The notes under the pieces are model-generated. The model ran no database searches, was not told the DNA's origin, and saw only the letters and a list, made by a program, of their open reading frames with translations. From positions 186,001 to 250,000 of the forward strand of contig NZ_JACHOQ010000002.1 of the NCBI RefSeq assembly GCF_014199955.1: 64,000 nt of DNA, read 5' to 3'. Shown here in pieces: positions 57,513-64,000 of the stretch (positions are counted from its first letter, which is position 1; each line of letters starts with the position of its first letter). The DNA is from Brevundimonas aurantiaca (GTDB taxonomy: Bacteria > Pseudomonadota > Alphaproteobacteria > Caulobacterales > Caulobacteraceae). Made by a program: the position numbers and the translations under genes.

Positions 57513-58409
57513 TCAGCGCAGCCGTTCCGCCAGAAAGTCCACGAAGACCCTTACCCGAGCCGGCATATTGGCGCCGCCCACAAAGACGGCGTGGATCGGC
57601 TCGCGATCACCAGGATTAAAGGCTTCCAGCAGCGGGACAAGCCGCCCCGTTTCGATGGCGTCCGCGACGCTGAAATTGCCCACTCGCGTCACCCCGACGC
57701 CGGCCAGCGCCAGCTGCGTCAGCGTCTCGCCATTGTTGGCCTCGATCGGTCCCCTCACCGTCAGAGCGTAATCCCGGCCGTCGCGCCGGAAGGGCCAGAC
57801 CGGCTCGGCCCGACGGAAATTGAAGTTCAGACAGTCGTGATCGTGCAGATCCTCCGGGACCTGCGGCGCGCCCCGTCGCGCCAGATACTCCGGCGAGGCG
57901 ACAATGGTCCGCCCCGTCTCGCCCAGTCGGCGCGCCGTCAGCGGACTGTCGGCCAGCGGTCCGAACCGGATGGCGACATCGGCCTGGCCCGCCGCCACAT
58001 CGACCACGACATCGGTCAGGTTGAAGTCGATTAGTATATGCGGATACAGGCGGGCGAACTCGCCCAGCAGGGGCACGACACGCTGGCGACCGTGGGCCAG
58101 GGACGCGCTGACCCTGACCCGTCCGCGCGGCGCCCCTTGGTCGGAGATGACCCGCTCGGCATCGTCCAGATCGGCCAGGATCCGACGCGCCGCCGCCAGA
58201 TAGGTCTGGCCCTCCGCCGTCAGCGTCAGCACCCGCGTGGTCCGCAGCATCAGCCGCACGCCCAGCCGCGCCTCGATCCGGTCGATGGTCCGGCTGACCG
58301 CTGACGGCGTCAAATCCAGCATACGGCCTGCGGCCGAAAAACTGCCGCTCTGCGCCACCGCAGCAAACACTTCCATCTCTCTCGCGCGGTCCACGCCGGT
58401 TGTCTGCAT
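57513..58409 (-). CDS. LysR-family transcriptional regulator
   Basis: 298 residues: N-terminal winged helix-turn-helix (about 8-66, FAAVAQSGSFSAAGRMLDLT and SRTIDRIEARLGVRL) and a LysR substrate-binding domain (about 92-295). It resembles the DhaR/PecT-like group of LysR regulators that sit beside an efflux transporter. It is divergent from the MFS gene with 103 bases between, so it probably controls that gene and itself. The start is ATG at 58409; ATG at 58376 is possible. Confidence 0.94.
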   Translation of the reverse strand: MQTTGVDRAREMEVFAAVAQSGSFSAAGRMLDLTPSAVSRTIDRIEARLGVRLMLRTTRVLTLTAEGQTYLAAARRILADLDDAERVISDQGAPRGRVRVSASLAHGRQRVVPLLGEFARLYPHILIDFNLTDVVVDVAAGQADVAIRFGPLADSPLTARRLGETGRTIVASPEYLARRGAPQVPEDLHDHDCLNFNFRRAEPVWPFRRDGRDYALTVRGPIEANNGETLTQLALAGVGVTRVGNFSVADAIETGRLVPLLEAFNPGDREPIHAVFVGGANMPARVRVFVDFLAERLR

Positions 58410-58482
58410 CTGTGCGTCCAGATCAAAAATCTTTGGCCTGAAGCCTGCCTAACGCTCGCGCGGATCGCCGTCCATCTGTGCG
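58408..58482. promoter_or_regulatory. Candidate LysR operator region with direct repeats
   Basis: The gap between the LysR and MFS starts contains the direct repeat CATCTGTGCG at 58408-58417 and again at 58473-58482, and an AGAT, 5 bases, ATCT dyad at 58420-58432. LysR regulators bind such dyads in the divergent promoter region. Sequence only. Confidence 0.35.
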
Positions 58483-58512
58483 CCTGGACAAGGACATCGC
58501 CGAAGGACAACC

Positions 58513-59682
58513 ATGAAACTCAATCCTCCCCTGCTCGCCCTCGCCGCCGGCGCCTTCGGTATCGGCGTGACCGAGTTCGCCCCGATGGGCCTCCTCCCCG
58601 TCATCGCCACCGATCTCGGCGTCTCCATTCCCACGGCCGGCCTGCTGATCAGCGCCTATGCCCTGGGCGTCATGCTGGGCGCGCCGCTGATGACCCTGAC
58701 CACAGGCCGCATGCCGCGCCGAGCCCTGCTGATCGGTCTCGCCGCCATCTTCACCGTCGGCAATCTGCTGTCGGCGATCTCGACCGACTATTCGATGCTG
58801 CTGGTCGCCCGAGTGATCACCTCGCTGAACCACGGCGCCTTCTTCGGCGTCGGCTCGATCGTGGCCGCCGGCCTGGTCCCGCCGAACCGTCAGGCGGGCG
58901 CCGTCGCCGCCATGTTCATGGGCCTGACCATCGCCAATGTCGTCGGCGTGCCCCTGGCGACCTGGGCCGGCGACGCCCTGGGCTGGCGCGCCAGCTTCTG
59001 GGGCATCGCCGCCATCGGCGTGGGGGTCATGGCCGCCCTGCGCCTGACCCTGCCCCAACTCTCCGCTCCGACCGGCGGAAACATCGCCGCCGAGCTGCGC
59101 GTCCTCAGTCGCGGCTCCGTGCTGGCGGCACTGGCCCTGACGGTGATCGGCTCCAGCGCCATGTTCACCGTCTTCACCTATATCGCCCCGATCCTGCGCG
59201 AGCAGACCCACGCCTCGCTCGGCTTCGTCACCGCCATGCTGGTGACCTATGGGCTGGGCCTGACGCTCGGCAACTGGCTGGGCGGCAAGTTCGCGGACAA
59301 GTCCGTGGACCGGACCTTGATCGTGACCCTGGCCTCCCTGTCCGCCATCCTGGTCGCCTTCGCTGTCGCCATGCCGTTCGCGGTCCCGACCTCCATCCTG
59401 GTCTTCCTGTGGGGGATCGCCAGCTTCGCCCTGGTGCCGCCGCTCCAGGTGCGGGTCATGGGCGCCGCCGGCGATGCGCCCAACCTGGCCTCGGCGATGA
59501 ACATCGGCGCCTTCAATTTGGGCAACGCCATCGGCGCGGCTGTGGGCGGAGCGGTCATCGCAGGAGGCCTCGGTTATCCAGCCGTGTCCTTGGCCGGAGC
59601 CGTCGCTTCCGGACTGGGCCTGTTGCTGGTCCTTTTCCTAAGCCGCAAGCGGACAGCGGTGGCGGCCCCCGCCACCTGCTGA
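58513..59682 (+). CDS. MFS efflux transporter, DHA1 (AraJ/YdhP-like)
   Basis: 389 residues, twelve hydrophobic helices. Seen: N-terminal GAFGIGVTEFAPMGLLPVIA, loop 2-3 GRMPRRALL, and helix-4/5 SLNHGAFFGVGS and VVGVPLATWAG, marks of the DHA1 sugar or drug efflux group. AAGGA lies before the ATG. It is divergent from a LysR regulator that probably responds to its substrate. Confidence 0.93.
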   Translation: MKLNPPLLALAAGAFGIGVTEFAPMGLLPVIATDLGVSIPTAGLLISAYALGVMLGAPLMTLTTGRMPRRALLIGLAAIFTVGNLLSAISTDYSMLLVARVITSLNHGAFFGVGSIVAAGLVPPNRQAGAVAAMFMGLTIANVVGVPLATWAGDALGWRASFWGIAAIGVGVMAALRLTLPQLSAPTGGNIAAELRVLSRGSVLAALALTVIGSSAMFTVFTYIAPILREQTHASLGFVTAMLVTYGLGLTLGNWLGGKFADKSVDRTLIVTLASLSAILVAFAVAMPFAVPTSILVFLWGIASFALVPPLQVRVMGAAGDAPNLASAMNIGAFNLGNAIGAAVGGAVIAGGLGYPAVSLAGAVASGLGLLLVLFLSRKRTAVAAPATC

Positions 59683-59688
59683 CGTCCG

Positions 59689-62600
59689 TCAGTGAAAGTC
59701 GCGCGACCCCGGCAAGATTCGGACGTCGCGCGGATGCCGGCCGGTCGGGCTGCGCGGGCCTTGCGGATATTTCACCGCATCCGCCCGCGACAGCTCGACC
59801 TCAAGGTCATAGTCCTCGGACAGCCGCCCCAGCTCGGCCGAACGATCGACGACCCGCCGGGCCATGAGGTGCAGCACGCCCTCGACGCTCTTCTCGACCG
59901 TGCCCTCCACCTCCATCAGCCGCGCGGCCATGACCTCGCGCCGGAAGGTTTCGAACAGCCGCGCCCACAGCAGGATGTTCACCACCCCGGTCTCGTCCTC
60001 CAGGGTCACGAAGATGGCGTTGCCCGTGCCGGGCCTCTGGCGCACCAGCACCACCCCCGCCGTCTTCACCAGCGCCCCGTGCCTCTTGGCGTAGACCGCC
60101 TCGGCGCTCAGCACCCGCTCGGCGTCGAACATCGGCCGCAGGATCTGCATCGGGTGCCCCTTCAGCGACAGGCGCGTCGTCTGATAGTCGGTGGCGATAT
60201 GCTCCTTCAGCGGCATCAGCGGCAGGTTCGCCGCCGCCTCGACGCCCAGCTCCCGCGCCCGCGCCGCCTGGAACAGCGGCAGGGGCTCGTCGTCCGGCAA
60301 GCGTCTGACCGCCCACAACCCCTCGCGTCGATCCAGCCCCATCGATCGAAACGCGTCCGCATCCGCCAGCTTCCGCATCGCGGCCGCCTCCAGACCCGTC
60401 CGCCGCGCCATTTCCTCGACATCCGCGAAGGGCGCATCCCGCGCCGCGACGATCCGATCCGCCCAGACTTCCTTGAACCCGTCGATCTGCCGCATCCCCA
60501 AGCGTAAGGCCGGATAGTGCGGCCCCCGCGCCGTCGGCTCCAGCCTATTGTCCCAGAGGCTGTGGTTCACGTCGATCGCACGCACCTCGACCTTCTGCGG
60601 GCTCTCCTGCGCATCCCGCACCAGTTGGGCCGGGGCGTAGAAGCCCATCGGCTGGCTGTTCAGCAACGCACAGGCGAACACCGCCGGGTGATGACATTTG
60701 ATCCAGGACGAGATGTAGACCAGCCTGGCGAACGACACCGCGTGGCTCTCGGGAAAGCCGTACGAACCAAAGCCCTTGATCTGCTCGAAACATCTTTGCG
60801 CGAAAGCGGGGTCGTAGCCGCGGGCGATCATCCGACCGACCATTCGCTCTTCGTACTTCCAGAGCGTCCCGTCGCCTCGAAAGGTGCCCATCGCCTTGCG
60901 CAGACCATTGGCCTCGGCCGAGGTGAACTCGGCCGCCACCATGGCGACCTTCATCGCCTGCTCCTGAAACAGGGGCACGCCCAGGGTCTTTTTGAGCACC
61001 TTCTTTAGCTCGTCCGGATCGTGCGGCGGGCCGGGTCGGGCGTAGTCCGGCGCCTCCAGACCTTGGCGTCGACGCAGATAGGGATGCACCATGTCGCCCT
61101 GGATCGGTCCCGGCCGGACGATCGCCACCTGAATGGCCAGATCGTAGAAGGTCGCGGGTTTCAGTCTCGGCAACATGTTGATCTGCGCCCGGCTCTCCAC
61201 CTGAAAGACCCCGATGGACCGCCCTTCCTGAAGCATGCGGTAGACGGCCGGATCCTCGTCGGAAACCGTATCCAGCCGCAGGTCCGCCACCCCCAGCGAC
61301 CGCATCAGATCGAACGCCTTGGCGATACAGGTCAGCATCCCCAGCGCCAGAATATCGACCTTCATCAGCCCCAGGGCGTCGATATCGTCCTTGTCCCATT
61401 CGATGAAGGTCCGGTCCGGCATGGCCGCATTGCCGATGGGCACGACCTCGTCCAGCCGGTCCTGGGTCAGGACGAAGCCGCCGACATGCTGTGACAGGTG
61501 ACGCGGGAAGCCCAGCAGCCGCCGCGTCATGGCGACGGCGCGCGCGATCTGCGGGTTGGCGGCCTCAAGCCCGGCCTGCACGACATGACGCTCGGTCATG
61601 TCGCTGCCGAAACTGCCCCACTGACTGCCGGCCAGCCGCGCCGTGACGTCCTCGGTCAGGCCCAGGACCTTGCCGACCTCGCGAATGGCGCTGCGCGGCC
61701 GGTAACGGATGACCGTCGCCGCTAGGCCCGCCCTGTGCCGACCATACCGGTCGTAGATGTGCTGAATGATCTCCTCGCGCCGCTCATGTTCGAAATCGAC
61801 GTCGATGTCCGGCGGCTCGTTGCGATCGGCCGACAGGAAGCGTTCGAACAGAAGATCATGCTGGCTGGGATCGACCGAGGTGATCCCCAGCACATAGCAG
61901 ACGGCCGAATTCGCCGCAGATCCTCGTCCCTGACACAGGATGCCCTTGTCGTTCGCGACCTGGACAATGTCGTGGATGGTCAAGAAATAGGGCGCCAGAT
62001 CGCGCTCCCGAATGTAGGCGAGCTCCTTGTCGAGATCATCGCGCACCTTCTGAGGCGCACCCTGCGGATATTTCTGGTCCAGGTTTCGATCGACCAGGTG
62101 CGCCAGCCAGTCCTGTGACGACCACCCCGGCGGGATCGGCTCCTCGGGATAGTTGTAGCAAAGATCCTCAAGGTCGAACCTCACCCGCGCCAGCATATTC
62201 TGCGTCTCCGCCACCGCCTCTGGCGCATCGGCGAACAGGCGGGCCATTTCCCGCGGCGGCTTCAGGCGGCGCTCGGCGTTCTCTTCCAGCCGTCGCCCTG
62301 CCGTCTCCAGAGTCACGCCTTCGCGGATACAGGTCAGGACATCCTGGAGGTCGCGCTGTCCGGCCTCATGATACAGGACGTCATTGACCGCCAGCAGGGT
62401 GGCGCCTGTCCGCTTCGCCATCGCCTTAAGCCGCGTCAGGCGGCGCCGGTCGTCGCCGGAACGGGTCATGGCCGCCCCCAGCCAGACCGCGCCCGGCGCC
62501 GCCGCGACCACTCGCGACAGCACGGCCTCCAAGCCTTCCAGACGAGGCGGCGGCATGACGATCAGCAGCAATCCCTCGGGCGCCGCGCACAGGTCGTGTA

Positions 62601-63051
62601 GGCCGATCTCGCATTGACCTTTCCTGGCCCGGCTGTTGCCCAGGGTCAGCAGGCGACACAGGCGCGCCCAGCCTCGGCGATCCTCCGGATAGGCCAGAAT
62701 GTCCGGCGCGCCGTCATTGAACCGAAGCCGGGCGCCGAGAACCAGTTTGAAGGCCTGGGCGCGCTGCTTGACCCGGTCGCTGAGGGCCGGGTCGTTCATC
62801 GGATCCTCGACCCAGCCGACCTCGCCCGGACCGCCGCCCTCGCGCACCTTTTCCGGCGGCGACAGCCCTTCCTCCCTCAAGGCCTTCAGCGCGCTCCAGG
62901 CCCGGACCACGCCCGCCAGACTGTTGCGATCGGCCAGACCCATTCCCGTATGGCCCAGCAGGATCGAAGCCAGCACCAGTTCCTTCGGATGAGACGCCCC
63001 CTCCAGAAAGGAGAAGTTGCTGCGCGTCGCCAGTTCGGCATAGGCGGTCAT
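59689..63051 (-). CDS. dnaE2: Error-prone DNA polymerase DnaE2 (ImuC)
   Basis: Translesion polymerase of the SOS mutasome. 1120 residues from the ATG at 63051; the longer frame to 63198 is not related sequence. Seen: PHP domain start AELATRSNFSFLEGASHP, palm-domain catalytic Asp pair in PPDIDVDFEHERRE, GRGSAANSAVCYVLGI, C-terminal OB fold (TLEDETGVVNI) and the terminal SRDFH typical of DnaE2. Its start overlaps the imuB stop by four bases (63048-63051), the standard imuA-imuB-dnaE2 arrangement. The SOS promoter and imuA should lie to the right, outside the window. Confidence 0.97.
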   Translation of the reverse strand: MTAYAELATRSNFSFLEGASHPKELVLASILLGHTGMGLADRNSLAGVVRAWSALKALREEGLSPPEKVREGGGPGEVGWVEDPMNDPALSDRVKQRAQAFKLVLGARLRFNDGAPDILAYPEDRRGWARLCRLLTLGNSRARKGQCEIGLHDLCAAPEGLLLIVMPPPRLEGLEAVLSRVVAAAPGAVWLGAAMTRSGDDRRRLTRLKAMAKRTGATLLAVNDVLYHEAGQRDLQDVLTCIREGVTLETAGRRLEENAERRLKPPREMARLFADAPEAVAETQNMLARVRFDLEDLCYNYPEEPIPPGWSSQDWLAHLVDRNLDQKYPQGAPQKVRDDLDKELAYIRERDLAPYFLTIHDIVQVANDKGILCQGRGSAANSAVCYVLGITSVDPSQHDLLFERFLSADRNEPPDIDVDFEHERREEIIQHIYDRYGRHRAGLAATVIRYRPRSAIREVGKVLGLTEDVTARLAGSQWGSFGSDMTERHVVQAGLEAANPQIARAVAMTRRLLGFPRHLSQHVGGFVLTQDRLDEVVPIGNAAMPDRTFIEWDKDDIDALGLMKVDILALGMLTCIAKAFDLMRSLGVADLRLDTVSDEDPAVYRMLQEGRSIGVFQVESRAQINMLPRLKPATFYDLAIQVAIVRPGPIQGDMVHPYLRRRQGLEAPDYARPGPPHDPDELKKVLKKTLGVPLFQEQAMKVAMVAAEFTSAEANGLRKAMGTFRGDGTLWKYEERMVGRMIARGYDPAFAQRCFEQIKGFGSYGFPESHAVSFARLVYISSWIKCHHPAVFACALLNSQPMGFYAPAQLVRDAQESPQKVEVRAIDVNHSLWDNRLEPTARGPHYPALRLGMRQIDGFKEVWADRIVAARDAPFADVEEMARRTGLEAAAMRKLADADAFRSMGLDRREGLWAVRRLPDDEPLPLFQAARARELGVEAAANLPLMPLKEHIATDYQTTRLSLKGHPMQILRPMFDAERVLSAEAVYAKRHGALVKTAGVVLVRQRPGTGNAIFVTLEDETGVVNILLWARLFETFRREVMAARLMEVEGTVEKSVEGVLHLMARRVVDRSAELGRLSEDYDLEVELSRADAVKYPQGPRSPTGRHPRDVRILPGSRDFH

Positions 63052-64000
63052 GCGAAGACCCCGTGCAGGAACCAGCGCGGGGCCGGCTCCTCGCCGTAGA
63101 AGCCGGAACGGAACAGCCAGAAACGCCGCCCCTCCTGGTCCTCGACCCGGTAATAGTCGCGCGTCGGCTCCAGGGGGGCCTGCACCCTGCGCCACCATTC
63201 GGGCGCGAGGCGTTCGGGGCCTTCGACCCGGACCAGCCGGTGATCGACCCGCCGCCAGATGAAGCGGTTCGGCGGATGATCGGGCACTTCCGCCGTGGCC
63301 AGAACCGGCTGGGGCGGGTCGAATATCTGCAACGGCCGCAGCGGCGGGTCGGCAGGGTCCGGTTCGGGCCAGGCGACGATCTCGCCCAGGGAATGGGCGG
63401 CTGGGGGATGGGCGGCCGGGATCAGGCGGACGGCGCGTTCGGGCCAGTGCGACTCTATCGGCTCGAACCGGCTGACCGCCTCCGGTCCCAGGCGCGCCGT
63501 CAGCCGGTCGATCAGTCGCCCCAGATCTTCAGCGGTCGACGGGGCGGCCTCAAATCCCCGCTGGCGCGAGGCCAGGCGATCGGCGACCGTTACGGACAGA
63601 CGCATCTGGTCGAAGCCGAAACCGGGCTCCAGTGGTCGCGCCAGATTGGCCAGCCGTTCGCGAAACAGGCGCAGCACGGCCGCCGCGTCGCGACTGGGGC
63701 GGCCCGTCCGCACGGTGATGTGGCGCACCTCTCCGTCCAGGCGGAAAAAGCCGGCCTGAAAGGCGCGCCCGCCCTGACCGCGCAGGTCCAGCCGGTCCAT
63801 GGCCTCGACCAGCAGGTCGCCGATCACCGCCTCGATGTCCGGGGTCTCCGTGATCGGCTCGACCAGAACCCGGTCGACGGAAATCAGAGGAACGGGGCGT
63901 TCGGGGCGGATGCGGACGTCTTCGCGTCCCAACACCCGGTTCAGCCGCGTCGCCGCTGCGGCCCCGAACCGGGCGGCGATGGGCGCCGTGGGGCGGTCCG
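63048..64000 (-). CDS. imuB: ImuB, catalytically inactive Y-family polymerase homologue, 5' end missing
   Basis: Adaptor of the SOS mutasome that links DnaE2 and ImuA to the beta clamp. Only the C-terminal 317 codons are inside the window. The frame is open to the right edge and reads PTAPIAARFG and LNRVLGRED, which fits the thumb/little-finger junction of Y-family proteins. A start at 63935 would cut into this fold. The rest is the little-finger domain (FRLDGEVRHITVRTGRPS) and the ImuB C-terminal domain (RRFWLFRSGFYGEE). I did not find a clear QLPLW-type clamp-binding motif in the visible part. Confidence 0.94.
   Translation of the reverse strand, partial: DRPTAPIAARFGAAAATRLNRVLGREDVRIRPERPVPLISVDRVLVEPITETPDIEAVIGDLLVEAMDRLDLRGQGGRAFQAGFFRLDGEVRHITVRTGRPSRDAAAVLRLFRERLANLARPLEPGFGFDQMRLSVTVADRLASRQRGFEAAPSTAEDLGRLIDRLTARLGPEAVSRFEPIESHWPERAVRLIPAAHPPAAHSLGEIVAWPEPDPADPPLRPLQIFDPPQPVLATAEVPDHPPNRFIWRRVDHRLVRVEGPERLAPEWWRRVQAPLEPTRDYYRVEDQEGRRFWLFRSGFYGEEPAPRWFLHGVFA

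Overview
The window reads as a chromosomal segment of a high-GC alphaproteobacterium of the Caulobacteraceae, most likely Brevundimonas or a close relative. This rests on protein resemblance (AapJ-like lipoprotein, DcaP-type porin, HWE kinase, class II DAHP synthase, SSS-STAC hybrid kinase) and on promoter-like sites that fit the Caulobacter housekeeping consensus. No rRNA, 16S or marker was available to fix the genus. I see no insertion sequence, prophage, CRISPR array or origin. One tRNA (Val, anticodon CAC) is present. Coding density is very high and most neighbours overlap or lie within 20 bases of each other.

Layout. 1-4.4 kb: the 3' part of an MmeI-type DNA adenine methyltransferase that runs in from the left edge, then an HWE-family PAS kinase and its single-domain response regulator behind an EcfG-like promoter. 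4.5-8.7 kb: secreted carboxylesterase, glutathione reductase, and a lower-GC secreted protein of unknown function. 8.7-15.4 kb, all on the minus strand: glmU-rpiA, parE, O-antigen ligase, metC. 15.4-17.9 kb: an AapJ-like lipoprotein and a dicarboxylate/amino-acid symporter. 17.9-21.5 kb, minus: photolyase, cyclopropane fatty acid synthase, mercaptopyruvate sulfurtransferase. 21.6-26.1 kb, plus: kdsA, hldD (LPS core), a DUF3089 protein, and the SPFH/NfeD pair. 26.1-31.3 kb, minus: a CrbS-like transporter-kinase and an MHS-type MFS transporter.

31.3-41 kb: nnrD, glnB-glnA with a strong terminator, tatA-tatB-tatC, rnhA, a CrbR-like regulator divergent from a DcaP-like porin and acs. 41-46.8 kb: an SDR, then an aromatic amino-acid block (stand-alone prephenate dehydratase without ACT domain, a Phe/Tyr-rich leader peptide, chorismate mutase), a permuted D-amino-acid-oxidase-like protein, class II DAHP synthase and a small conserved protein. 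46.9-54 kb: AlaC-type aminotransferase, a palindromic repeat, a small protein, tRNA-Val, a second symporter, a phosphoglycolate phosphatase and glycolate/lactate-type FAD dehydrogenase pair, and a cNMP-binding patatin. 54-64 kb: aminopeptidase P, prmA, a histone-H1-like Ala/Lys/Pro protein, a LysR/MFS divergent pair, and dnaE2-imuB, with imuB cut by the right edge.

The most interesting signal is at 42.05-43.1 kb. A 33-codon open frame ending in YFGYGFYGFRY lies between the prephenate dehydratase and chorismate mutase genes. It is preceded by a plausible promoter, and its Phe-codon stretch is complementary to the ribosome-binding region of chorismate mutase. Together with a prephenate dehydratase that lacks its Phe-sensing ACT domain, this suggests that aromatic control here works through a leader-peptide attenuator. 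A second theme is a probable CrbS/CrbR-type acetate switch whose kinase lies about 8 kb from its regulator and acs.
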